A program made the translations under genes and the position numbers. The notes below the pieces were generated by a model. That model searched no databases and was not told the origin of the DNA. It was given only the letters and a program-made list of their open reading frames with translations. Source: Camellia lanceoleosa (lineage: Eukaryota > Streptophyta > Magnoliopsida > Ericales > Theaceae). Taken from it: a stretch of 64,000 nucleotides of DNA. The stretch lies in NCBI GenBank assembly GCA_025200525.1, contig CM045761.1:98556182-98620181 (forward strand), written 5' to 3'. This document shows, piece by piece, positions 33,716 to 44,935 of this stretch (position 1 is the stretch's first letter; every line of letters starts with the position of its first letter).

Positions 33716-34122
33716 GCAGATTCGGGGCAGTTTGGTCCATTTGCCTCGGGTCTTTAAGTATAGGGTTCCAAACCCTATTCTTTCACTTTCTCAAGCCTGA
33801 AACTTCTTCCCCTTGTGCTCTAGGCCAAATTCCTCCTTCGATCCGCGCTTTATACACACTTTCAAGCATCCCACAAATATTTGATTCGCAAAACCCTTGA
33901 GATTTAAAACACTTTGAACCGATTGAAAAGTGTTTTTGGTGTCTCATTCTTGATTTCCATCACTTGGGATTTGTTTCCCCCGAGTTACCTTTGATCTTCA
34001 TGCCCTCTTCCGCACTTCGACATTTTCTTCCATTTTTCACCCCTCGGAGTTGACTTTTTGTTGAGTTTTGGTATTCTTGCCCATTTTCCATAACTTCGAC
34101 CATTTTTCTCATTCTTCTTGAG

Positions 34123-36001
34123 ATGGCGGATAATGTTCCACATGGTGGGGCTCCTCCAGGGATGGAGATGGATCCCGAGTTCGAGCCTTTACCCCTCGGC
34201 ATTCGGCCTTTCGACCCGATGATGTACGATCCTAACGTACACGTGTTGCCTCTTGATAGTATTCCCTAGTTTAGGAGATTTGCGCGAGGTGCTCCGGAGG
34301 ACCTCCTGCTACGCGAGCCAAAGTCACACTTATCCTATGGTGCCGCTGAGGTATACTCTTCCTCTTTACTTTCTGCAATGTAGGTCATATGTCTTGGATA
34401 GCCAATATTACTCTTTATCGGATTAATCCAAACACACTTGTACATCACATGCCTAGTTCATTCTAAGCACATTCATACATGATACTTCTACCAACTCGAA
34501 CATATGTACACACTGCATTTCTATCAGTTCTGAACACATGCATACACTGTATTCTTGACACTGCTTTGCACCTATGTATCTTGGATGCAGGGAGATTCCC
34601 ATGCCTTTCAGGGTTATGGGAACACCATTGCATGAGACTAGTACATGGAGCTACCCGATGATGCTCGCCACATTGTCGATGAGGCTAGTTTTGGTGTATT
34701 CTGCATGGGACTTTCGCGCCTCAATGTGAGTCGGCCTCTTCTAGGCGCCTTAGTGGAGAGGTGGTGGGACACCACCGATTCCTTCCACCTCTCTACAGCA
34801 GGGGAGATGATGATGACTCCCTTTGACTTCTCCATGCTCACCGGCATCGGAGTAGGGGGTGATTCGATCCCTTACGACATTGATATGGGCGAGTGGGATG
34901 CTGCTCAGATCTTTTTGCTAGAGACTCGCCCACCTCTCTCCGGACCAGGGATGGTGCGATATTCATGATTCACCAACCAGTTCAGGGAGGAGACATCAAT
35001 GACCCGCGAGGAGGTTGAGCACTATGCCTGGGGGTTCCTCATGTTCTTGCTTGGCACTACTCTATTCGCCGACCGGGCAAACACCGTTGGCCTCTACCAC
35101 TTGAGTGCACTAGTAGACTAGTCTCACATCCGATGCTATGACCGGGGCGGCACAGGCTTGGCCACACTATATAGATACATGAGTTCCTCATCTCGCCGGA
35201 GCAGGCACCTGCTAGGAGGATACTGGAGAGCCTTGGAGATACAGTCCTGCTTTACATTATTTGAACTCCACACACACTACATAACACACAATCTGCTTTA
35301 CACTAATTGTACAGTGCACACACTGCGCAATACACTACACATTATTCTCTGATTTCGGCTTTATCTGTATACTGCCTTACTGATAAACATACTCATTATT
35401 ACTCTTTCACATTCTGTAGTTGTAGGTATATGCCTACTTCTCGAGGCTTGCCCCAGAGCTGGAGGTAGAGACGCCTCCCATCGCTCCATATTCACATAGG
35501 TACGATGTGAGGTGCGAGTAGAGGCTGTGAGAGTCTTTCTCATTCTCCCGTCGATATTTTGACACTGTAGCCGCAGCGGAGGTATTTCAAACCTTACAGT
35601 TCATCTGCACTTTGCTTTATATCACACTTTCAATAGTAGATAACAACCTGTATATCCATCATTTGCAGATCACCTGGCAGCCTTGGGCAGTGCTGCCTGA
35701 CGCAGTTAGAGAGCAGCTTATGGGCACTCGGGAGACTTCCGAATTTCGGGTTTTGCTTGAGGATCTAGTCTGTCGAGCGTGGTACTTGGTTGAGCACTTC
35801 CTGCGACAGAGCCTTGGTTTACCCAAGCCGGTGGTTTCGATGCCGCCTCCTTTGCACATGAGGTTTATGGAGAGGTACACCCCATAGGAGATGACCGATT
35901 TCACGATAGGTTGGGATGCCGACTTCTTCAGGCTTGCTGGCGCCTACACGGTCTTCATCCAGACATATCTCATGCAGCCTCTGGCTAGTGTTCACCAACG
36001 T

Positions 36002-36034
<33 letters not shown>

Positions 36035-37025
36035 AGCCACAGCAGAAGAAGTGAGAGGATACAGGGCAACCCAGTCCCATGGTAGGAGGGGTTCTCGGAG
36101 GGGACAGAGGGTGGAGTGGCCAGACCTACCCACTACTATGACATGCCGAGGACGGGTTGGAGAGACTTATCAAATTCATATCGCTCCTCCCCCAGCTAAT
36201 CATGAGCTGGTCGGAGTTCGAGATCCGACCCCAGTATATGCTATACTTTACATTCTGTACATTCATTTCATTTTAATTGATATTCCGCAGATTACTAATT
36301 ACCTCAGCACTTTTGCAGGCTTCCATAGAGTACACTGGACAAGCTCTGGAGCTGTCGGCTTCTCTGATGGCGATAATGCAGAGGAGCATGCACCTGCTCA
36401 GTATTTACGATATTTCGGTAAGTTTTTTCAACCTCCGTTCTAAAACCCTCCATAATCTGCTCCATACTGATCTGATGCATCACATTATCAATACTGCATT
36501 TGATATACCACACTCATATACCACTCACGGCACTGATACACTGCATCTCATATACTGGCCACGACTCTCATACACTGCAATCACTCACTGCTCACGGCGT
36601 TCATATACTGCTCACAACATTCATACACTGTAATCATATACTGCATTTGATACCATACTCAGCTTCGCATAGCATAACTGATACATTTGCCAAATTGTTC
36701 TTTTTAGGCCCCATTCCAGATACCAGCCACAGTGGGTGCCTCAACGGGACCTTCAGTGCCTCCTCGAGCAGCAGGGGGAGTGGGATGAGGGACTCCAGCG
36801 CACAACCACAGCAGAGCTGGGCGTGCTTACACGGTGAGTAGTTCGCGGGAGCCTGCCCCAGATGATGATCAGTCTGACGAGAAGGCAGTGAGTCCACAGT
36901 CAGAGTCGTCTCAAGATGCAGATGGGGCTGGAGATGGTTCGAGTTCAGACTCAACTAGCGAAGCTGACGGTGGTAGTTCTGGGCCTTCGTCAAGGAAGAG
37001 GACGAGGAGGGCTTCCCACTCTTGA
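34123..37025 (+). pseudogene. Antisense plant mobile domain (PMD) gene, six exons, with stops
   Basis: A PMD (aminotransferase-like mobile domain, PF10536 family) gene lies antisense within E8. Exons: 34123-34350, 34591-35244, 35426-35581, 35669 to about 36233, 36319-36417 and 36708-37025. Four of these have lengths divisible by three and chain in phase 0; boundaries are mostly GT/AG, including a perfect GTAAGT donor at 36418. The exon 2 donor has decayed to TC. The start is ATG 34123 (MADNVPHGG). Family residues include RPLLGALVERWWDTT and FSMLTGIGVGGDSIP (exon 2), VYAYFSRLAPE (exon 3) and ITWQPW (exon 4). The C-terminus is acidic and Ser-rich and ends in a basic SSRKRTRRASHS, a possible nuclear signal. 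At least eight in-frame stops (for example 34267, 34633, 34639, 34966, 35119) and a (GA)14 in exon 4 break it. PMD proteins are known both as host nuclear factors (MAIN, MAIL1) and inside transposons. Confidence 0.85.
36002..36029 (+). repeat. (GA)14 inside PMD exon 4
   Basis: It would encode Arg-Glu repeats. It probably expanded after the gene lost function, since it falls within the exon and its length decides the downstream frame. Confidence 0.85.
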
Positions 37026-37574
37026 GGGGACTGGCGCCGATTCAGATGTTTTGTTTTTTGCTTTATTTCACTTTTTGCCTATAGTTTTTGGACATTGTAT
37101 AGCCTCAAGCAGTTTTATTTTCTTAAAACTTTGTACTTTTTGCAAAAAAGGAAACCGTGATGGAATGAAAACAACTTTTCGATTGAAAAAGTGTTACATT
37201 TTACATTCTAAGCATCACATCGCATCGCATCACATAGCATGTAAATGAGATTGAACTTTGTTTGAAAACTACACACTCGAATTGCATTGTCCTAATTAGG
37301 TAGCGAACCAATTGACAACTGAAAGAACAAAACAACTTGATAAGCAAAACCAGGACTTGACATGCTAACCAAAATGTGAATACAACTCGATAAGTAAGAC
37401 AAGAACTTAACAATCAATGCAAAATACAACTCGATAAACAAAAATACAACAACTCGATAAACAAAGTGAAGCAACACAGGCACGACTTCACAAAATCGTC
37501 ACATGAAAGCATTCGAAGTGGAACAAGACACAAGTTCTCAACACTTCCAACACATGGATAGCTCAGAGAACAAA
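37026..37574 (+). other. Spacer between the two antisense genes
   Basis: It starts with a T-rich 3' UTR-like segment (37041-37200), then CATCACATCGCATCGCATCAC and repeated AACTCGATAAACAAA / AACTCGATAAGTAAG words (37330-37470). No credible ORF on either strand. Confidence 0.55.
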
Positions 37575-37680
37575 GGAGGGGCCATCGGCCAAGGTAGGAG
37601 GACACCGGCCACCATAAAGAGCTATTGGCCACATGAACTAGCCGATCAGCTAAAAAGATGGTCGGTCGACCATTAATGCA
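37575..37680 (+). promoter_or_regulatory. GGCC cassette upstream of second antisense gene
   Basis: GGCCATCGGCCAAGG, CACCGGCCACC, ATTGGCCACA, TAGCCGATCAGCTA and ATGGTCGGTCGACCAT (nearly palindromic) in 105 bp, ending 105 bp before the start codon at 37785. It matches the LTR cassettes in type. Confidence 0.6.
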
Positions 37681-37784
37681 GAAAATGCCCAGATTGTTGC
37701 CACCTGTCTTCCACTCAACACCTTGTCTTCTACAAAAGCCCCAGTTTCGTAGTTTCTCAATTTCATCTCTGTTTTTGCCCCCAA

Positions 37785-39073
37785 ATGGAAGTATTTCTTG
37801 TCCAAAACCCCACAAATTGGATTGCAAACTTGGATGGCTCTGAAAAGTTAAATTTTTGGGGTTTCAGAATAAATGCACTATTCACGTTGAACCACTCCCC
37901 ACTGCATTTTCCATTCCTCCATGCCGCAGCTAGGTGTTGAAATCCAGTAACCCATGTTTTTAGCTTTGGCAGACAAGAGATATGCCCTACTTTTGAAGAT
38001 TTCCAACCCTTGATGGAATCTCAGCGAGATGAAGAGATTGTACCCCAATTCCATTCTGGCCATATCCAAGCCTTAGGAGGGATATGTGGGCTTACTTTGC
38101 ATGATGCTCGGTCTTTGTTTCGCGATGGAGAATTAGACAACCCCAGCTTGATTCATCAATTTTCTGATGCCGGTGATCGCGGCGATCATCACTGGCAGGG
38201 TTTTAGGCAACATACACTTTGCTTGTGTATGTTGTCTCATTTCTTGCTTGCCCCAGGCTCCGGTGGGTCTAGCGTCCGTTTGATTGAGATTGCCCAAGGT
38301 TTGAAAGAGGGCAAGAGCTGCATTGCCATGACACTAGCTGAGACATTGATGGGTCTGGATGCTTTTCATCGCCAAGAGTCGACTAGGTTTGCGGGGAGTC
38401 CACTACTACTGCAAGTAATGTTTCCCACCCTTCTCACATGTGTATTTCTCATATCACTCGACCCTTAAGCTCTATTTTTTTCTCTCCAAACCCTTTTCTC
38501 ACTTTTCTCTCCTCGTACACCTCTCTATTCTTTAATCTCTCATTTTTCATCCCTCCCTAGATATGGTTTATGGACAAGTTGAAAGCAGTGGACTCATGCT
38601 CAACATATTCAGCTTGCTGCTATTTCTTACGGCGACGTCTAGTTGATGCCCCAGATGAGGGATGGTGGTGCGAATGGATGCGTAGTCTATCCGCTATCAA
38701 CATTGATTGGCGCTGCCCCTGGCTTAATCTACCGGTGATGAGCTACAACATGTCTCGCCAACCGGACATTCAACTAATTGACCTGACACACTGTGTCTTT
38801 TACTTCCCATTCTGATTCCAGCGCCAATTTGGGCATGATCAGACTTGTCCGGAAGAAGGGATAGAGTACCCTACTGCATTTCCAATCTGAGGCTCACAGC
38901 TAGCTCGATATGCCACAGCATGGAGGACGAGAGAGCTTCTGGGCCCCGCTCACACTTTTAGTTGCACCCTCTCTGACGAGTGCATAGCTTGGCTTGATGA
39001 AGAGGCACAGGTTGGGCCTACTTTGGTATCAGAGGCTTCCACAAGCTCTGGGAGGGGGCTCACGAACACCTGA
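37785..39073 (+). pseudogene. Second antisense gene, two exons, retrotransposon-associated DUF family
   Basis: Exon 1 runs 37785-38414 (210 codons; MEVFLVQNPTNW start) and exon 2 38561-39073 (171 codons). The 146-bp intron begins GTAATG and ends CCCTAG; both exons are in phase 0. The product shows NPVTHVFSFGRQEICPTFED (residues about 53-72), RLIEIAQGLKEG, LAETLMGLDAFHRQESTRFA, then IWFMDKLKAVD, CPWLNLPVM and QRQFGHDQTCPEE. This pattern is that of the extra ORFs often found between pol and the 3' LTR of Tat elements, which I believe corresponds to DUF7745; function unknown. Three in-frame TGA codons (37938, 38813, 38888) make it a pseudogene. A GGCC cassette lies just upstream and AATAAA at 39133 just downstream. 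Confidence 0.75.
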
Positions 39074-39132
39074 CTTATCTGTGCCCCAAGTTTATTGCTT
39101 TATCAGTACTTTCAAGTTTTCTTTATGAATGT

Positions 39133-39138
39133 AATAAA
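39133..39138 (+). terminator. Poly(A) signal of second antisense gene
   Basis: AATAAA, 60 bp after the stop codon, within a T-rich 3' UTR-like context. Confidence 0.5.
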
Positions 39139-39726
39139 GAGTAACTTCAATTTGTATTGAAGAGTAGGAGAACTCTGTACTGAAATCAATGCAATTGAAG
39201 GTTGTGAGTACTGAAAATATTCCGTTTGGTCCAAAAATGGTCTAAGTCATAAAAAGATTAATTTGAGCAAAATCAACTTTTATTAAAACTTTTCAAAACC
39301 ATTTTCGATATGGATCAAAACTGGACACTCCTGAGATCTATCACTGAGATGCACGACCCTGGATCTAGCAACTGGAAAGTTGCCCCTAGTCTGAATAGCA
39401 ATGCACTGGAGATCACAAACGAGCTCTTGAATCCAGACAAGACAAAGATAACCAACATGATCACATGGACAAAGTTGATTTGGAAGTGTTTATGGCTGGA
39501 CTTTGGAATGAAGTTGCCTACGTATCCCAAAGATGGGAATCAAGCCTTACGTAGTTCAGTTCAGGTTCACTCATGTATTAACACTCTCCTTTTGCGCTCT
39601 AACTTTTGCCAAGGCCGCCATTTCTGGGTTTTCAACCTTACGAGCTCAGTTTTTATTATTTCAAATTTTTTTGTGCTCTAACTTTTGCCTAGGTCGCCCT
39701 TTCGAGTTTTCAGCCTAGCGAGCCAC
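39139..39726 (-). other. E8 region 3' of integrase with conserved TACGTA block
   Basis: The plus strand at about 39514-39560 reads TTGCCTACGTATCCC...GGGAATCAAGCCTTACGTAG. TACGTA at both ends and TCCC/GGGA inside give an imperfect hairpin. Versions occur near the PPT in E2 (5380), E5 (20942) and E6 (24304). The remainder has two copies of TCTAACTTTTGCC (39598, 39680) and no ORF with support. Confidence 0.55.
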
Positions 39727-41067
39727 TCAGGGATAGTATTTCTTCAACTTGTCCATGTTGATCGGCTGGGAAAACTCAAGGCCATCTAAATCCATCAAAA
39801 CGATAGCTCCACCCGACCAAATAGACTTGAAGACGTAAGGGCCAGTCCAATTGGGTCTGAACTTGCCCCTAGGGTCATGGATAGGAGCTCGGTTGTCTTT
39901 GCACACTAGATCCCCCTCTTTCAAATTCCTGGACTTAACCTTCTTGTCGAAAGTCCTGGCAATTCTTCATTGATAACCATGGACGTGATACAGTGCTTTC
40001 AGCCTTCTTTCATCAAAGAGCATGAGTTCTTCGAACCTGCTTTGCTGCCAATCTGCCTCAGCTATCTGACACTCAGCCAATACCCGTAATGACGGAACCT
40101 CAACTTCGATAGGTAGAACAGCCTTCATCCCACAAACCAAGGAATACGGAGTTGCCCCAGTAAAAGTTTGAATTGAAGTCCGGTAGCCCCAAAGAGCAAA
40201 AGACAGCTTATCTGGCCTGTCCCTATAGGTTTTTACCATCTTCTGCAGAATGTGCTTGATGTTCTTGTTGGTGGCCTCAACTGCTCCGTTGGTTTGCAGC
40301 TGATATGTAGATGACTTATAAAAAGCCACGTTGTACTTCTCCAACAAGTTGATCACCTCCTTCTTGAAGTGGGAACCATTATCCGAAATAATCTCATTTG
40401 AGACCCCGTAGGGACAAATAATGTTGTTCCTGATGAACTTAGCGACATGCGATGCCTTCAACACCGTGTAAGATTAGGCCTCAACCCACTTCGTAAAGTA
40501 GTCTATCGCTACCAGAATGTACTCATGCTCGTTGGACCCCTTCGGAGTGACAGCCCTAATCATATCAATCCCCCAGACTGAAAATGGCCATGGCGAAGTT
40601 ATGTTATACAGTTTCGATAGCAGAATGTTCATGCGATTTGCATGGATCTGGCACTTGTGGCATCGCCGGACAAAGCCAATACAATCCTCCTCCATGGTTG
40701 ACCAGTAATAACCTAGTCTAAGGATCTTCCGGGCTAGCATCACCCCGTTCATGTGCGCTTTGCACTCTCCTCTATTGATGGCCTCCACCAGGCGCTTGGA
40801 CTCTTCAGCATCAACACACAGCTTATGCATCCCGAGATGACCCCTCTTGTACAGTTTACCCCCATAGACGATGAACTGAGCAGCCATTCTTCGAATTGCC
40901 CTCTTATCTTTGGCATTTGCCCCTGGTGGATAAACTTCCTTTTCCAAGAAGTTCCAGATGTCGTAATACCAGGGGTTATGATCTTGTACCTCATCTATGG
41001 TAGCAATCAGCTCATAGGCCGGCACGAACTTCTGTTCAATGATGATCGGACGCATCCAGACTCCAAA
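39727..41067 (-). pseudogene. E8 integrase
   Basis: Catalyses insertion of the element cDNA. In order: an HHCC zinc-binding region (ECKAHMNGVMLARKI...CHKCQ; the usual first His appears as Asn in AINRGEC), then the DDE core with D in WGIDMI, D in ISDNGSHF and E in GAVEATNKNI, and a C-terminal SH3-like part (KEGDLVCKD...GPYVF...NMDKLKKYYP). There is no chromodomain, as expected for the Tat lineage. Two in-frame stops split it: TAA after FTKWVEA (40473 side) and TGA after HVHGYQ (39966 side). Both are one base from sense codons seen in relatives (Gln and Arg types). Confidence 0.9.
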
Positions 41068-41460
41068 AGGGATGTCTATCATAGAAGATAGAGTTGCTAA
41101 TGAATCTATGAACCTGTTGTTCTCTCTTAACAGATGAGCGAAGCTCAGTTTTTCAAACCGAGGAATCAGAACGTCCAAGGTCTGGTGATAGATTCTCATC
41201 TTTTGTTCTTTGACTTTCCAATCTCCTTTAGCTTAAGATATAACAAGGTTCAAGTCCCCAATGACATCCAACCGTTTTGCCCCTAGTTCTAGGGCGGCTT
41301 CCAATCCAACAATACATGCCTTATATTCTGCCTCATTGTTCGACACTTTGAATCGGAGTTTGAATGCTAAGGGTATGCGGGAATTGTTGGGTGCTATCAG
41401 CAACACCCCTATCCCATGCCCGTATTGGTTTGATGCTCCGTCAAAGTACATCGTCGAAGT
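41068..41460 (-). pseudogene. E8 archaeal-type second RNase H (aRNH)
   Basis: Removes RNA from RNA-DNA hybrids during reverse transcription. Catalytic residues are visible: D in MYFDGASNQ, E in NNEAEYKA, D in VIGDLNLV and the final D in RENNRFIDSLATL. It follows the Ty3 RNase H directly, the arrangement that defines Tat/Ogre elements. A TAA codon after LVIS splits it; the next in-frame residues are AKGDWKVK. Confidence 0.88.
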
Positions 41461-42273
41461 CTCTTCTTCGACATACAGAATGGCCTCGTCTGGGAACAGA
41501 TATTCTACTACTTCATCCCCTTCAACTGGGTGGTCGGCTAGGAACTCTGCTACCGCTCTCCCTTTCACTGACTTACGCGTCATGTACTTCATATCAAATT
41601 CGAAAAGCTGAAGCAACCAACGAGCTAGCCTACCCGTAAGTGCCGGTTTCTCGAAGAGATATTTGATGGGATCTAATCTCGAAACCAGTATTACAGAGTG
41701 AGCTAACAGGTAGTGCCTCAGCTTCCTAGTAGCCCATACCAAGGCCAGACAAGCCTTCTCCAGCGGAGTGTAGTGGGTCTTGTAATCTAGCATTTTCTTG
41801 CTCAGGTAGTAGATAGCCTTCTCCACTTTGTCCTTAGACTCCTGTGCAACCATGCAGCCCATTGTCGTTCCGGTCACTGATAGGTACAGAATCAACGGTT
41901 TCCCCGGCTCAAGCGGTGACAACACAAGTGGGTTCTGTAGATATTGCTTGATCTGCTCGAAAGCAAATTGGTATCGGTCGTCCCATTGGAACTTCTTTCC
42001 TTTCTTTAGGAGACCAAACAGTGGTTCACAAGTCAAGGTTAATTTTACAATAAACTGTCTTATGAATTGCACTTTACCCAAAAAGCCTCGCACCTCCTTT
42101 TTAGTCCTCGGTGGTGGCATTTCTAAGATGCCCTTGATTTTGGAAGGATCGGCCTTCATACCCCTTTGTGTGATCAAGAACCCTAGCATTTTCCCTGCTA
42201 TAACACCAAATGTAGATTTTTGAGGATTCAGCCGCAACTGATACTCTCTGACCTGTTGGAAGAATTTTTGCAA
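41461..42273 (-). pseudogene. E8 RT thumb and degenerate Ty3 RNase H
   Basis: It starts with the RT connection (EYQLRLNPQKSTFGV, PPPRTKKEVRGFLGKVQFI) and continues into the Ty3-type RNase H (KPLILYLSVTGTTMGCMV, YTPLEKACLALVWATRKLRH). The position of the first catalytic Asp is Ser (LYLSVTG) and the later TDH motif is absent, so this RNase H looks inactive by design, as known for the lineage, with the aRNH taking over. This stretch is one open frame. Confidence 0.85.
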
Positions 42274-42911
42274 GGCGGTGTAGTGGCCCTCTCTTTCCTT
42301 GGATTAGACAATCATGTCGTCCACGTACACCTCAATCTCTTTATGGATCATATCGTGCAAAATCGTGGTCGCAGCCTGTTGATATGTAGGCCCAGCGTTC
42401 TTCAAGCCAACTGGCATCACCCTATAACAATAGGTTCCACACAGGGTGGTGAAAACAGTCTTCTTCCTGTCTTCATGTGCCATCAAAATCTGATTGTAGC
42501 CTGAAAACCCATCCATGAATGAGAGCAACGTATGCCCAACAGTGAAGTCTACTAATTCGTCGATATGCGGCAAAGGAAAGTCGTCCTTCGGACTGGCTTT
42601 GTTCAAATCCCTGAAATCCACACATACCCAAATTATGCTGTCCTTCTTCGGCACTGGAACTATATTGGCCAACCAAGTAGGGTATGCAGATACCAACAGG
42701 AACCCTGCGTCAATCTGCTTGGTGACCTCTTCTTTGATCTTGAGCCCGATCCGGCGGATCCTTGAGCTTCGCTAACCTGGGCTGGGTCAAGAGGGATCCG
42801 GTGCTGTACAATCTTAGGATCGATTCCAGGCATGTCTTCGTAGGACCACGCGAAAACATCATTGAAATCTTTTAATAAAGTGACTAAGCGCTTGTGCTCC
42901 TCCGAAGACAA
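42274..42911 (-). pseudogene. E8 reverse transcriptase, palm and fingers
   Basis: RNA-directed DNA polymerase. Visible motifs: GIDPKIVQHRIPLDPAQ at the start, VCVDFRDLNKASPKDDFPLP, SFMDGFSGYNQI with a catalytic Asp, TYQQAATTILHDMIHKEIEV and YVDDMIV with the catalytic Asp pair. A frame change near 42760 separates the N-terminal piece (42911-42660) from the main piece (42696-42304), and a TAA follows YVDDMIV at 42302. Both are decay. Confidence 0.9.
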
Positions 42912-43873
42912 CGTGGACCCAATCTGGACCAGCCGCGGGTCCTTCTCAATACCAACATTAATTGTGGTGATTTCATCAACAAAGGTTTTATGAACCTCTC
43001 CTGCTCTTGATTAATCAAACATTGTAAAACAGAAGGAATTTCTTCCTCGTCGTTTTCATTAAAATTTTGAAACTCTTGATTAATGCAATAAATTAAAGGC
43101 ACAAAAAAGTGCTCGGAAGCCACAGCCATACCATTCTCATTAATAACATCCAGTCTGCCTGATTCCTCCATTACAACAGACTCAAAGGAAAAAGAAAAAG
43201 ACGACCTGGACAGGACAATGGCATCCGGGTTATCACTCCAAAGAATACCAGATTCAGACTCAGAAGAGCTGGAATCTGATTCCGACTCCGCAGACTCAGT
43301 GGAATCAGATTTTGGCTCACTACTTGACCCAGAACTGCTCGATAAAAAGCCCTCCTCGTATTTCCAGACAAGGGAGGGTGTGATGGATGCATCATGAATG
43401 CCAGAAAATGGGCCCACAGCCACATCATCTCTGATCATGGAAACCGAGAAGTTATCCCTCAAGCACTCTGGTATGATCTGAGGATCTGAGAGGAGACAAG
43501 CCAGCGCTACCCCCATCTCAATTTCTGTGCTCTCGGAATCTTCCTCCTTGCACTGCTCAGCCTCAGCTAGTGGGTCTGTCTGCTCTTCGGCAACTTTATC
43601 CCCGGACAACTGAAGATCAAAAAGGATTTTGAAGCCGGGAAAACGCCGTTTCTCTGAATTCATCCAGGGCTCCGGGAAGTTGCAAAACGGAAAGTCTTCC
43701 CTCTCTCGGACAAAGCGTCCATTCAAGGTCCCTTGGATAGGCCTGTGCACCAACTCGTAATGCTTCCCAGCTTGTTTGGCTCTGGCTCTTCCGGCCCTTT
43801 CTCTCCCTTTCCTCGCCCAATCCTCTTTGGTAGGCAGATAACCTAATCCAAAGGTATGTGGGTTGTGTAGCAC
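42884..43873 (-). pseudogene. E8 protease-RT linker, acidic Ser/Glu-rich
   Basis: About 300 residues between protease and RT. It begins HNPHTFGLGYLPTKEDW, a motif typical of this position in Tat polyproteins, then has a basic RKGRERAGRARAKQAGKHY patch, and a run of Ser, Glu and Asp (about residues 178-215, including SESDSSSSESESG). It has no enzyme motif. The last about 30 residues are read in a shifted frame: the true frame continues in the neighbouring piece ending SSEEHKRLVTLLKDF. Confidence 0.75.
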
Positions 43874-43960
43874 TTCAGGTGATGCTGCAATGCCCTTCCG
43901 GCCACTTCACTCTAATCCCATCCTGAGGATGTGATGAAGCTTGTTCATAAGGTAGACAGA

Positions 43961-44935
43961 CTATGCACTGACGTATAGCCCTTCATCAATAGCTAGCATA
44001 TCCTGTACAACTCGGGCCTCAGCTAGGGTGAATCCTAACAAAAATACATCTTCCGCGCCATGCTCAATCTCCAGAACTGGTGTAGAAACCTCTGGCAACA
44101 GATGTATCAAAGAATTTCCAAAAACGATTGCCACCCCCTTCTCGTAGGGGTACTTCAGCATTTGGTGTAAGGTGGAAGAGACGACTTCTACCTGGTGCAG
44201 CCACAGCCACCCAAGGAATAAATTGAAGGCTACGGGAGCATCCAAGACATAAAACTCAATGTCTTGTTGCCCTGGACCAATCTGAGTCTTAATCCGTACG
44301 GTCCCCATCACCTCTCGGCTGGTATTATCATAGGCCCGAATCACTTGGGTCGTAGGTACAAAATTCACGGGCTTCAACCCGATAGCATACGCCGTTCTCG
44401 ACAGACATACATTGATTGTGGACCCCGTGTCGACCAGGACCACCGGTATCCATTTCTCTCTACACTCCACAGAGATGTAGACTGGTTTGTTATGATCTGA
44501 GCCCTCGAGCAGTAGTTCTTTGTCGTTGAAGGTCAAGGTCGGGGAAGCTCCTCCCGGGAAAACCAGCCCTACTAATTGTTCGGGTGTGGTATCAATTGAA
44601 AGTTTCGCCTTGTCCATGGCAGAAAGGACAGCTTGCTCGTGAACCCTCGAGGCCCTAAGCAGTCCCCAGATGGAGATATCTGCTTGGATTTTCTTAAGTT
44701 GCTTCAGTACAACATCCTCCTCCAACAGTTTTTCCTTCTGCCTCTCCACTTCTTTGTCCTTCCCGGACACCTCCGGCTGGTCCAAGTGTGGGGGCTTGAA
44801 ATACCACCCACTCCTGGTCATATGGTCAACCTCCTCAACATACCAGTTGTCATCTGGTTGGTTTTGCCCCCAATCCTCGTTAGTGTGGGCAAGACGTAAG
44901 TCGTCGTCTTCCCACCACATGCCATTGGCAACCAA
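43961..44935 (-). pseudogene. E8 aspartic protease
   Basis: A retropepsin-like protease that cleaves the polyprotein. The active site is VVLVDTGSTINVCLSRTAY (DTGS), with a flap-side region FYVLDAPVAFNLFLGWLWLH. It is preceded by a Lys/Glu-rich helical segment (EVERQKEKLLEEDVVLKQLK). This 324-codon stretch is open; stops occur on both sides. Met 44935 is only the first Met of the frame, not a proven start, since pro is normally made as part of gag-pol. Confidence 0.88.

Noticed and set aside
38010..38468. Start of the second antisense gene at 38010 or 38013
   Set aside because: The frame continues upstream through recognisable family sequence, with one TGA, to ATG 37785.
34123..39073. Reading the PMD gene and its neighbour as host genes
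   Set aside because: Both lie between the integrase and 3' LTR of E8 with no LTR or duplication around them, antisense extra ORFs are known in this lineage, and the GGCC cassettes match the element's LTRs.
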